In this document: positions 56,089-64,000 of the stretch, piece after piece
How positions within the stretch are numbered: the stretch's first letter is position 1
How the letters are laid out: every line of letters begins with the position of its first letter
Assembly (NCBI RefSeq): GCF_024586455.1
Contig: NC_065921.1
Span: 65,783,528 to 65,847,527, forward strand
DNA length: 64,000 nt
Reading direction: 5' to 3'
Source of the DNA: Bactrocera neohumeralis
Lineage: Eukaryota; Arthropoda; Insecta; Diptera; Tephritidae
The notes under the pieces: generated by a model
Seen by the model: the letters and a program-made list of their open reading frames with translations, nothing else
Database searches by the model: none
What the model was told of the DNA's origin: nothing
Made by a program: the position numbers and the translations under genes

Positions 56089-57080
56089 TCATTTTTGATT
56101 GAAAGGTTTGATGGTCATTTTGGCCATTGGTTGAGGTGGTTTTGGTGGTCTTGGAGGGGGATTATTTGGTGGTTGGTTAAATGAGTTTTGATTATGAAAA
56201 CCATGTTGTTGGTTTACTGGATTTTGGAGATACCGTTGTTGACCATAAGGATTAAATATTTGATTTGGTTTTGGTATAAAAGCTAACTCGGGATGGAATT
56301 TGGTTTGAGGAAGTTGTCGATTAAGATTTGGAAAAAAATTCTGTTGTTGGAATTGTTGTCTAGGAAATTGATTGTTAGCGTGATTTGCTCTAAAGTTTTG
56401 ATTTTCTAGCTTCAGGCAAAGGTGAAGAGCTTCTGGTAGGCTTTTTGGTTCTCTGATGCCGAGAATCCTAGGAAGGTCACCCGAAAGTCCTCTGACAAAC
56501 GTGTCAAGGGCTTTAGCACGGTAGTTTTCCGTAAGAAGATGTATTGCTTCCTCTCCTACTTCCATACAACCAATTTTGTTGAGGATTAATGATAGGTGCG
56601 AATACACTTTTTGGTAAAATTCGTTAATCGTTATTTGATACTCTAAAGTGCCAATGTCTCTTTTGTCTGCATAATGGGTAGTTAGACAACGAGATATTGC
56701 TGTCCAATCTAAAGGCGTGTTATACGACTCAAGTTCTATGTCCGCTTTCCCTATAATTTTGTTTCTAATTACATTTAAAATTCCGAAATATCTTGGTGTG
56801 CCTTTCGAGGTTTCATATATCCTCAGAATCTGCTCGGCACTCTTTTTCCAAGAGGTAAACTCTGAAGCGTTTCCCGAAAATTCGCGTAGTGATCGCACTA
56901 CGTCGGGAGTTTTGTCCATTTCGTTCATGTTGTCTCTGTATCTTTCGTCTATAGTTTGATCCCTAATGTTCTGGTTCGTACCATTATTCGAAATACTTTG
57001 TATTATGCTTTGTCCGTCCGGTGAATTGCGGACCTTTTTAACTTTATATGTTATTGGCAGTACAAGCCCTTTTTTATTTT
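56089..57080 (-). pseudogene. gag: E7 gag
   Basis: 279 residues from the Met at 56928, with the frame open upstream to about 57080, so the true start may lie farther up. It has a helical capsid-like region with ASEFTSWKKSAEQILRIYE and DTFVRGLSGDLPRILG, then a Gln/Asn/Pro-rich tail of PNQIFNPYGQQR type. Such Gag lacks zinc knuckles in errantiviruses. It would assemble particles and package RNA. It is intact as an open frame, the only intact retroviral-type gag in the window. Confidence 0.8.
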
Positions 57081-57553
57081 TCTTTGTGGTTTATAATTCT
57101 CTGGAGGGTCCCCCGTTAGGTGGTGAATCGCAGCTTTGTATTATTATTTACGAGCCCGTTTATTATTTGTAAAAGAAATAATTTTCTTATTGGAACTCTT
57201 AAAACTTTCTTTAAATTATTTACTTTGTTTTCCAAAAAATTTGTTTATATATTTCTATATTATTAATTTTCAAAAACATGTTCTTTTCTTTTTTTTCTTC
57301 TTTTTTTTTTATATTCTTAATTATTAAATTTAAATAGCGTAACTTATTCCTTACATATGTAGATATCAGCTTCCCTTCCATGGCCGGTGACCGTGCAGTT
57401 GTCCTTTTTCCTCTCGGTACTTGGGCGCACTCTTTCACTCCCTCGATGCCAGAAAGTCAGTTCCGCTGCTTGCTTTCCGTACTGCTTATGGTACTCTTGT
57501 GAGTTGCTTGCTTTCCGTACTGCTTATGGTACTTTTGTGAGTTGCTTGTTTAA
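57081..57553 (-). other. E7 leader with tandem repeat
   Basis: A unit of about 38 bases with CTTTCCGTACTGCTTATGG occurs twice in a row at 57470-57551. No gene was found. Confidence 0.7.
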
Positions 57554-57571
57554 CACATTGCACGGGCGCCA
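57554..57571 (-). promoter_or_regulatory. E7 primer-binding site
   Basis: The minus strand reads TGGCGCCCGTGCAATGTG at the LTR edge. It begins TGGCGCCC like the other errantivirus sites. Confidence 0.75.
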
Positions 57572-57812
57572 GTTATCGGGCTTTTTGCTATAGCTCCGAA
57601 AAAAAAGTGGTTTTATTTTAATTGGGTCCGTATGACCTTCTTTATTAAACTTTAAATTGCAACTGATTTACATATTCTTTCTTAAGCTAAAAGTAACCTT
57701 AATCTACCTGTCCCGTAACTTGCAGTTCTGTGGAATTGCACCTTTGCGGCTCGTGGCGGATGTTCGCTTCCTGTTGTTGACGAAAATATTACTGTCAGCT
57801 TTCGTGTTAACT
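57571..57812 (-). repeat. E7 5' LTR
   Basis: 242 bp; lacks the ~90-base block seen in the left LTR. Followed by the GGCA target duplication. Confidence 0.9.
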
Positions 57813-57816
57813 GGCA

Positions 57817-58233
57817 GCTTGTAAAGTAAGGTGAGGGGTCGGCGTAGCTGGTGTTGTATGAAACGTTTGCGAGCAATTTGAGCATAGCTTTTGGTTTTTG
57901 CAGTATTTCGTGAGGTGTCCGTAGCGATGACAATTTTTGCATCGTAGAGGCAGGGGTATGTAAGGTCGGATGCGTACTTTTTCGTAACCGATAGAGATTG
58001 TGTCAGGTAGTGAGAGCATTGAAAAGGTAATAATTATTAAACCGGTTTCCACAAGTGTTGAGTCATTATTGTTTTCTTTACGCATAATTTTTCGCACTCC
58101 ACTTACGCTTTGTTTCGTCACTATTTATTCTTTTTATCACTAAAAATTTAGGTCCAGGAGATTTTATTTCCGTAATTTTTTGATATGGTTGGGGGAGGAG
58201 CGGCGGAATCCCGTCCACGTCGGGTGGGTCGTT
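57817..58233 (-). pseudogene. I-clade ORF1 N-terminal part (right of E7)
   Basis: Starts at Met 58233 (MNDPPDVDGIPPLL) and runs through KSPGPKFLVIKRIN. A deletion with frame change follows near 58115, then SVSGVRKIMRKEN, TGLIIITFSMLSLPD, the conserved VRPYIPLPLRCKNC-like block (here RIRPYIPLPLRCKNC) and knuckles CHRYGHLTKYC and CSNC. This is the gag-like RNA-binding ORF of I-clade elements. Confidence 0.78.
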
Positions 58234-58370
58234 CATTGCTTAGACTAGGTTTTACACCAGTGCGCGATGAGAGTATTAATCACTTAATTCAACTTTTGTC
58301 ACTTATTTCAAGTTTACGCTTAGACGGTTGACTGACGAACTTACTCGCCTGAGAGCTGTAGTCGAACTGG
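58234..58370 (-). promoter_or_regulatory. I-clade 5' end and leader
   Basis: The 5' end sequence CCAGTTCGACTACAGCTCTC is similar to I-element starts, where an internal promoter resides. No separate promoter motif was mapped. Confidence 0.5.
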
Positions 58371-58620
58371 TTTTTATGTTATTTTTATAAAAATATGAAA
58401 AACTTCACAATCACTTCACTTCAACAAAAATGGCAAGGTTATGTTGATTAATGTAGATCAATAAATTCTCCCCAAAATAGTTTTTCCTTTGAATTCATAC
58501 ATACTATGTATCTGTGATGTTCACTTTTTGAAAATTCTAATTAAATGCGGTAAATTCACAATGCACTACACCAGCATGCTTGTGCAATTAGAAAAATATC
58601 AAACTAATTTTGGTTTTGCT
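58371..58620. other. Spacer
   Basis: AT-rich; nothing recognised. Confidence 0.4.
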
Positions 58621-58960
58621 TTAGCAGATGGTGCCAACTAAAAATCGATATAATTCTATTACCATATTGGCTTGAAAGTCGTCCCTAACCGACACTGGCA
58701 GGTCTTTCATTAAACACAATACCGTTGTTATAATACGGTTGCAGGAGGCAATATGACGTTGTAAATCTCCAGAAGCCAGGTACCTAAAAAAAAATGCGCT
58801 CAAGTCTTATTTGTGCCAATATAGTACCTTATATATTTTCATAACATACTCTAGTACAATTGCTAACTTGGCTTCAGTAGGGATAAAACTAGGCTTGTCA
58901 CATCCCAAAAGCCAGCCAGCTTGACACTCACCTAAAATGAACTTGATTTCAAAAAAATAT
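58621..58960 (-). pseudogene. Harbinger transposase N-terminal fragment
   Basis: Two minus-strand segments, PTEAKLAIVLEYV (near 58850) and RYLASGDLQRHIASC (near 58770), match the N-terminal helical part of HARBI1-like proteins and appear separated by a small intron ending TTTTTTTTAG. The catalytic domain is missing. Confidence 0.5.
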
Positions 58961-59135
58961 CTTGACAATTAAAATAACATACATATAAATGAGCAGAAAA
59001 ACTGCTAAATTTTATTAAAAAAAAACAATAAGAACATAACAAATTATACAAAAACCTAAAAAAACAAAAGCGTATTACAATTCAATATACGTCAAATAAT
59101 ATAAAAATTCTATATTTAATTCACATTTAACTATA

Positions 59136-60021
59136 TTAATTTTTCCACATATACTTTGTACTTTTAGTAACAGACTTAATTAGTTCTGTTCCTTTAGGCG
59201 TTAGCAAAAAATTTTGAAATTTTTTACAATTTTCATGTAAGTTTTGTCTTATTAACAATTCATTTGCTTCGACATCATTGTTTGAAATATTTTTAAAAAT
59301 AACCAAGACTCTACTTCCATAGAAACAATCCTTTCTTCGGCTTTGAAGACTATTTATAAGTTTACTCATTATGCTGTGAAGTTCCATTATTGTACAAGAA
59401 TCATTCTTAAGCGCTAGTGTAGCTGATTGGAATTCATGCATTGCATTATGAATAAAATACAAATACGCCTCTGATAAACCTTCAGAAATGCATTCTTCAT
59501 CCGCATTATTTAGTTCAGTATCTGACATTCCAAGAATGTAATAATCGGTCAATTGCAGGCAAAAGGGAAAGCCATCGAGTGGGAACATGCCGAAGTAGAT
59601 GCTTGTATTCGATACATGCAAACTCAAAACATTCCTTTAACTTTTCATTTGACAAAGCTGATGAGCTAAATTCATTGAAGGTTTTAATCACAATGTTTTC
59701 TACGTCGACAGATAAAGCATTTAAAGCACTTTTGATGCAGTTATTTATTACATGGCAGTTGCAATTTACCTTTACAATTTTATGGTTTACCTCTTTAAGT
59801 TTTTTATATACGGAATTATGAACACCGTAATTAACTGCCGCATTATCCGCACTGTATGCTACAATTTGCTGAATGTTAAGGTCATTTTCAGTTGTTATTC
59901 TTACGATATTGCCAAAAATGTCTTTGGCAGCCTCTTTTGGGTCTCCATAAAAATCTAAAATTTTCTGTTGTATTCCTGTTTCAGCATCGAAATATTTAAC
60001 GGCATATGGATACGTTTTCAC
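59136..60021 (-). pseudogene. hAT-like transposase, C-terminal half
   Basis: The frame 60021-59515 has YSADNAAVNYGVHNSVYKKL, VNCNCHVINNCIKSALN and LLRHVPTRWLSLLPAIDRLL. These are blocks of the hAT group related to vertebrate KIAA1586/ZNF862-type proteins. After a frame change around 59515-59627 the frame continues to 59136. The N-terminal finger and the final dimerisation block were not found. The right end abuts the plus-strand Harbinger copy. Confidence 0.75.
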
Positions 60022-60083
60022 GTTTCCAATATTTCATGCGTCGCTGCTTACCGAAGCTGCTAAAAGTGGTAATTTTCCGTCGG

Positions 60084-61015
60084 AAAAAAAAATCCGGGAG
60101 CGATTTAATTTCTTTCAAACTTTATGATGAAAAGGACTTTAGAGAGCGTTTCCGCCTATGCAAAGATGCTGCATAGGAAGTATTGCAGCTCATACGTCCA
60201 GATATACAGCATGCTACCACATGGTATAGCTTTTTTAACGCTTTGCCTGCCGATTTCTACATACAATTTTTTCCTAGGAATAATGCGTTGTCGCCGGATC
60301 CTAAGTTGGCCATTACATTGAGGTTTTATGCCACTGGTAGTATTGAGCAATTGATTGGAGATGTGTCAGGAGTGTCTACTAGCACAGTATCAAGAGTTGC
60401 TACTCTTGTTTCAGATAAAATAGCAAGGTTGCGAGAACGTTTCATACGATTTCCTACTACAACAGAAGATATACATCAAAAACAGAAAGAGTTTTTTCGA
60501 ATTGCTAAATTTCCCAGAGTTATTGGTGCCTTAGATTGCACGCACGTAAAAATTCAGTCACCTGGTGAGCTGAAACACCTCAGAACCGTAATGAATATCT
60601 ATTTTTACATGTTTCCTTCCTTTTCAGGCGGATACCATGTGGAACTATTTCGTAATAGAAAAAGCATATTTTCTTTTAATGTACAAACGATTTGCGATGC
60701 TCGTTTGATGATTTTAGACATAGTTGCTAGGTGGCCAGGATCAACACATGAAGCTACCATATTACGAAACTCTCGTATTTTTGCTCGTCTTGAGAACGGA
60801 GAGTTCGGAGATGGACTTGTGCTTGCTGATAAAGGGTATGAAAATAATAAATGGATTTTAACACCCCTTCATTCCGTTAGCAGTGCAACTATATAACGAA
60901 TCACATATTCGGTCAAGAAATCCAATTGAACGCTCTTATGGTGTTTGGAAGCGAAGGTTTCCAGCATTGTCTTTGGGTATACGTGAAATTACGTCGCTAA
61001 AGCCGGTATGTCGCT
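60084..61015 (+). pseudogene. Third Harbinger DDE transposase
   Basis: Plus strand: an N-terminal DEKDFRERFRLCKDAA followed by a TAG stop near 60175, then an open frame from 60183. It holds LRFYATGSIEQLIGD, a helix-turn-helix-like GVSTSTVSRV, the first Asp in GALDCTHVKIQSP, and an intron 60565-60627 joining PG to GYHVELFRNRK in phase. The second Asp lies in ARWPGSTHEATIL. After a 1-base frame change near 60880 the Glu block NPIERSYGVWKRRFP follows. It is degraded but nearly full length. Confidence 0.85.
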
Positions 61016-61125
61016 AAAAACGGTGACGCTTTAAGCAATGTTTTTTTTCAAAAATTTGTATTAAAACCAAACTTTAAGTTGCGTTTATGTCGCTAAAAGC
61101 GGTCGGACGCTGTAAGCGAGGTCGT
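60990..61125. repeat. GTCGCTAAA(A)(G/A)CGGT repeats
   Basis: GTCGCTAAAGCCGGT, GTCGCTAAAAACGGTGACGC and GTCGCTAAAAGCGGTCGGAC occur in succession with GCTTTAAGC/GCTGTAAGC after the last two. They look like the end of a small repetitive element adjoining the transposase. Confidence 0.6.
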
Positions 61126-61283
61126 TATATTCGGATTATACTGTATATGAAAATATATCTTCATAGTTTTTTTGCGATTTTTTATCCATAAGTATAAAAA
61201 AGAATGGAAAGATCTGAAAAGAAGAATTCAAATAACGATAGGATTTTATAATGTAAAATATCTATAATATCACATTTTTTATT

Positions 61284-62054
61284 TTATACCTTTCCGAAGT
61301 ATTCAATATGAATTATTAAAAGCTGCTTAAAACATCCATTTGGAACAACTGAAAATGTTCCATCTGCTATATATGTCCTGTTCATTGGAATAATATTTTC
61401 TTCAATTTTTGGCACAATTTTCTTTGAAGCAAATATGCAAAATGAACCGTTATTCCTTTGGATGCAAGCAATAAAAAATTGATGTTTCGGATCTCCATGC
61501 TTCGTTAAACCAAAGTTCGTATAAATGGATTCCAACTGAAATGCCTCTACTACTTCTTGCGCACATTTCGGAGATTTCACAAATGTCTTTGCTACTAATA
61601 ATTGTAAACCTCTTTGCATCTTGTGAAAATCTAAATGTTGAGATTGCTCTTGGTTTCTGCAATAATATCGCATTTATTTAAATTTAGATATTATTAAACT
61701 AAATAAATATACGTCTCACCTTGCACAAACATCGTAGAAACTTCTTTTGATTGTACTTAGCGCATTCATATCACTCAAAACTGAGGACGAATTCAAACAT
61801 TCACTTTTAATTTTACTTACACACTTTAATTCATTTACCAGGTTTTCCGACTCACTATGATTATGTTCAATGACATTTTTTGGTTTTCGACATACGTCAT
61901 TCACTAATTCAACCTTTGCCTTGCATTTTTTATTTATACATACATAATACTTTTTATTTCTTAATAATGTTTTAAATTTATACAATTGCTTTCCTGATAT
62001 TACATAAAGCAATTTTGAATTAATCCTCTTGCCAGAAATTATTTCGTAATCCAT
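61284..62054 (-). pseudogene. MULE transposase 5' part, second copy
   Basis: Exon 1 (62054-61720) has a FLYWCH-like finger with YYVCINKKCKAKVEL and EHNHSESENL. Intron 61657-61719 joins YDVCAR to NQEQSQ in phase. Exon 2 carries FFIACIQRNNGSFCIFA and RTYIADGTFSVVPNG with FKQLLIIHIEYFGK, followed by GTATAA. It is open throughout the two exons. Downstream catalytic exons are missing, as in the copy at 20533-21363. Confidence 0.8.
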
Positions 62055-62253
62055 TTTTAATTATAATATAAATTTCAATGTCCAACACTTATGAATGACT
62101 TGCTCGTAGTGATAGAAGTTTACCGAATGACAACTGATAACAAAATACTAAAACATTTGTCTAACCGTAAGTACAACCGTTAGTCTTCAACAAATTCACG
62201 CATAATAGTAATAAAAATCACACTTTTAGCAAAATGAAAAATCGCCTAACATT

Positions 62254-62337
62254 AATGAAAGAAAGCCTAACAATCAAAAATGAATAAATACCTAATTAGG
62301 CGTTTCTTCATTTTTGATTGTTAGGCTTTCTTTCATT
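62254..62337. repeat. Perfect 31-base inverted repeat
   Basis: Arms 62254-62284 and 62307-62337 are exact reverse complements (core AAGAAAGCCTAACAATC) with a 22-base loop. Related CCTAAC/GTTAGG words continue to 62470. This could be the subterminal part of the element that carries the neighbouring Myb/SANT gene. Confidence 0.92.
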
Positions 62338-62473
62338 ATGAAGAATCACCTAACAATTTTAATGAAGAAATTCCTAAAATGTTAGGTATTCTTTCATTAT
62401 GCACATCCGCCTAATTCCTATATGCAATTTTTAGGCATTATTTCTTTTTTTTAGGCGTTAGTTCCTTAGGCCT

Positions 62474-63312
62474 TTATTCACTGAGCCGTTGATCGTACAT
62501 CTTTACTCGCTTTTCATGTTCAGCTTTTAATATTTCAATCTCTACGCGGCATTTTTCTCCGGTCCATTTTGATTTAACAGCGGCCAGCTTCGACCATGAT
62601 GTATTTTTCTCTTTGCTTTGCGATTCGTCGATTATAAGTTTTTTACATTTAGGAGCTTTTAAATCTGCAGGCGTGTATGTACTCCAATTTTTCGAAGTAG
62701 TAGCTGTGTTGTATGTGTTCTTGATGTCTTCAAATTCCTCGCTCCCATCCTGAGATTGCTTAGCACTGATGTTATTTGCTGCCTTATCTGCAAAACCATT
62801 AATACATTTAAATGATGATATTTGAGTAACAGCATGAATATAGACAATGAAACCTCCCAAGAGCAGAATAATTAAGTAATTTCTTACCAATGCTGACGAT
62901 AACATCCTCCGTTTTGTTTCGCACAAAAGGATTATCGGAATCGTATACAGATTCCATTCCTTCTAACTGCTCCGAGCCTATTATTGATGTTAACATTACA
63001 TCAATATCATTGGTGCTAATTTTCAATGGCGGCCCTCCTCCTCTCGCGATGCAACTTCTTTTTTCGGCTGCTACCTTTTTCTTTAATTCCTTTTTCATGT
63101 TGTCATATTTGGTACGCAGCATTTTTTCATCGCGAAATGAAGACGAGGTTCTGCTGTTATATTCCTCCTGAATTTTTAACCAAGCTTTATTTTTCACATC
63201 TACCGTAAAAGTATCGCTTTTTTTTGCACTCTATCACATTTTTATGTTGTTCTATTATAGCAAGTAATAAATTTACGTCGTTTTCACTGAAATTAATATT
63301 TTTCGTCGCCAT
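62474..63312 (-). CDS. Myb/SANT-like DNA-binding protein (MSANTD-type)
   Basis: Start Met at 63312 (MATKNINFSENDVNLLL). The trihelix-type Myb domain continues with KAWLKIQEEYNSRT and LRTKYDNMKKELKKKV, then the ARGGGPP motif. Exon 1 ends at 62888, intron 62788-62887 is GT-AG and phase is kept into exon 2 (DKAANNISAKQSQDG), which ends with a basic coiled coil at 62474. One base is off in a run of eight A near 63215, which may be a sequence error. Proteins of this type accompany Harbinger or are domesticated from it. No transposase lies immediately beside it. Confidence 0.7.
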
Positions 63313-63399
63313 TTCAATTGCAATTTTTACCAATTGTGAAATGAAATAAAAACATAAATTGTAGAACTGTAATGTCAAGATCACATGTCCACGAGGCAT

Positions 63400-64000
63400 T
63401 TTAGGCTTAAAGTTAAATAAATGTATTAAAATTTCAAATAATTCGTCAAGTTAATACACCTACAATAGTTTTGCAAACAAATTTTCACGCAAAAAGATTT
63501 ATCCGCGACAATATCAGCAAGAAAGATCAGCTAGACTGATTTTGCACATATAAATATTTACTACGGAATACCCAATGCACAAGCACATTCTTGATGTAAC
63601 GGTACAACGATAGAGAGCAGAATGAAACAATTTTCATTGCATATTAACGTCAACATATCAGCCGTTTATTCTACATTCACCAAAATTCAAAAATTACCAG
63701 TGAACAAAAAATATAAAGAAAATCAAAAATGCACAAATAATTATTTGTATGAGGTATATTTTCCCTTTTTTGAAGTTCCGGCATCTTCGTTATTTTCCAT
63801 GGTAAATGAACGGCTCAATATATTGTAACAATATTAATTTAAATTCTTAAACGAATATAACATTCAACAATTTAAGTTTACTATACGCATCAGAAAAATT
63901 TACGCTTAATTTCAATCAGCTGTTTAATGTTGTTTTTTTTTAGTGATGGGCAAAAACAAGTAATAAGTCAATGGTGAGTTAGGGAGGAAACTACAAGTGT
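63400..64000. other. Right-edge spacer
   Basis: No gene or repeat recognised; a short plus frame at 63622-63828 matches nothing I know. Confidence 0.4.

Larger units (their letters stand above)
55039..57812 (-). mobile_element. E7: errantivirus with gag and env end, pol deleted
   Basis: LTRs at 55039-55369 and 57571-57812 with GGCA on both sides (55035-55038 and 57813-57816). On the minus strand the order is primer site, leader, gag, the env C-terminal half, LTR. Protease, reverse transcriptase, integrase and the env N-terminus are absent. The deletion joins gag to env near 56060. Confidence 0.9.
54116..58370 (-). mobile_element. I-clade non-LTR retrotransposon 5' part, split by E7
   Basis: On the minus strand it starts at 58370 with CCAGTTCGACTACAGC, similar to the 5' end of I elements, followed by about 130 bases of leader and ORF1 from about 58233. 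ORF1 is interrupted at 57813-57816 by E7 and resumes at 55038. Removing E7 and one copy of its target duplication restores the reading phase. The element is cut at about 54116, before ORF2. Confidence 0.75.

Noticed and set aside
1..64000. tRNA, rRNA or CRISPR arrays
   Set aside because: No cloverleaf-like sequences, ribosomal signatures or regularly spaced repeats were seen; tRNA-Lys-like words are all LTR primer sites.

Overview
The window is AT-rich eukaryotic DNA, almost certainly from an insect and probably from a fly; a tephritid-like dipteran is my guess, held with low confidence. The evidence is short GT-AG introns, env-bearing Ty3/gypsy elements (errantivirus type) primed on a tRNA-Lys-like site, BEL/Pao, I-clade and Jockey-clade retrotransposons, and hAT, PIF/Harbinger, MULE, mariner/Tc1 and TTAA-type DNA elements. 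I see no rRNA, tRNA, CRISPR or bacterial operon. A run of 100 N (40768-40867) marks an assembly gap. I found no convincing single-copy host gene. The best spliced, largely open models are a DUF4806-type gene (15541-16652) and a Myb/SANT-type gene (62474-63312), and both may belong to transposons.

Layout. 1-4.7 kb: copia RNase H relic, LTR and env tail of an errantivirus (E1) fused to a transposase-like fragment, and a DUF7869-like transposase relic. 4.7-14.5 kb: three errantivirus-like units, E2 (4749-7368), E3 (8587-10999, two units sharing one LTR) and E4 (11719-14540). Each keeps LTR, primer-binding site, leader and env but has no gag or pol. 15.5-25.8 kb: two DUF4806 genes or fragments, a spliced but broken hAT transposase, a MULE 5' half, a nearly complete PIF/Harbinger element (21601-24206), and a hAT split by a Tc1 fragment. 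26-32.3 kb: BEL/Pao gag, three MITE-like elements and a repetitive arthropod ORF. 32.7-43.7 kb: a nest of errantivirus E5 (integrase end plus env), a Jockey-clade element, and a Ty3/gypsy element whose gag is split by a CCCAGCAA-ended element and whose LTR is split by a foldback mariner. 44-46 kb: a second Harbinger. 46.4-53 kb: errantivirus LTR/env tails and BEL/Pao gag-protease pieces. 54-58.4 kb: an I-clade ORF1 split by errantivirus E7, which keeps gag and the env end but lacks pol. 58.6-63.3 kb: Harbinger, hAT, MULE and Myb/SANT sequences.

How it fits together. Every retroelement whose orientation I can read (copia, all errantivirus copies, Ty3/gypsy, three BEL/Pao, Jockey and I-clade; about 15 in all) lies on the minus strand. 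The region is also gene-poor, nested, and rich in env-bearing gypsy relatives. That is the architecture of a flamenco-like uni-strand piRNA cluster, in which one plus-strand precursor would be antisense to all of them. This is an inference that small-RNA data would settle. A second recurrent theme is env retained without pol, which could reflect integration of spliced env RNA or repeated internal deletion.
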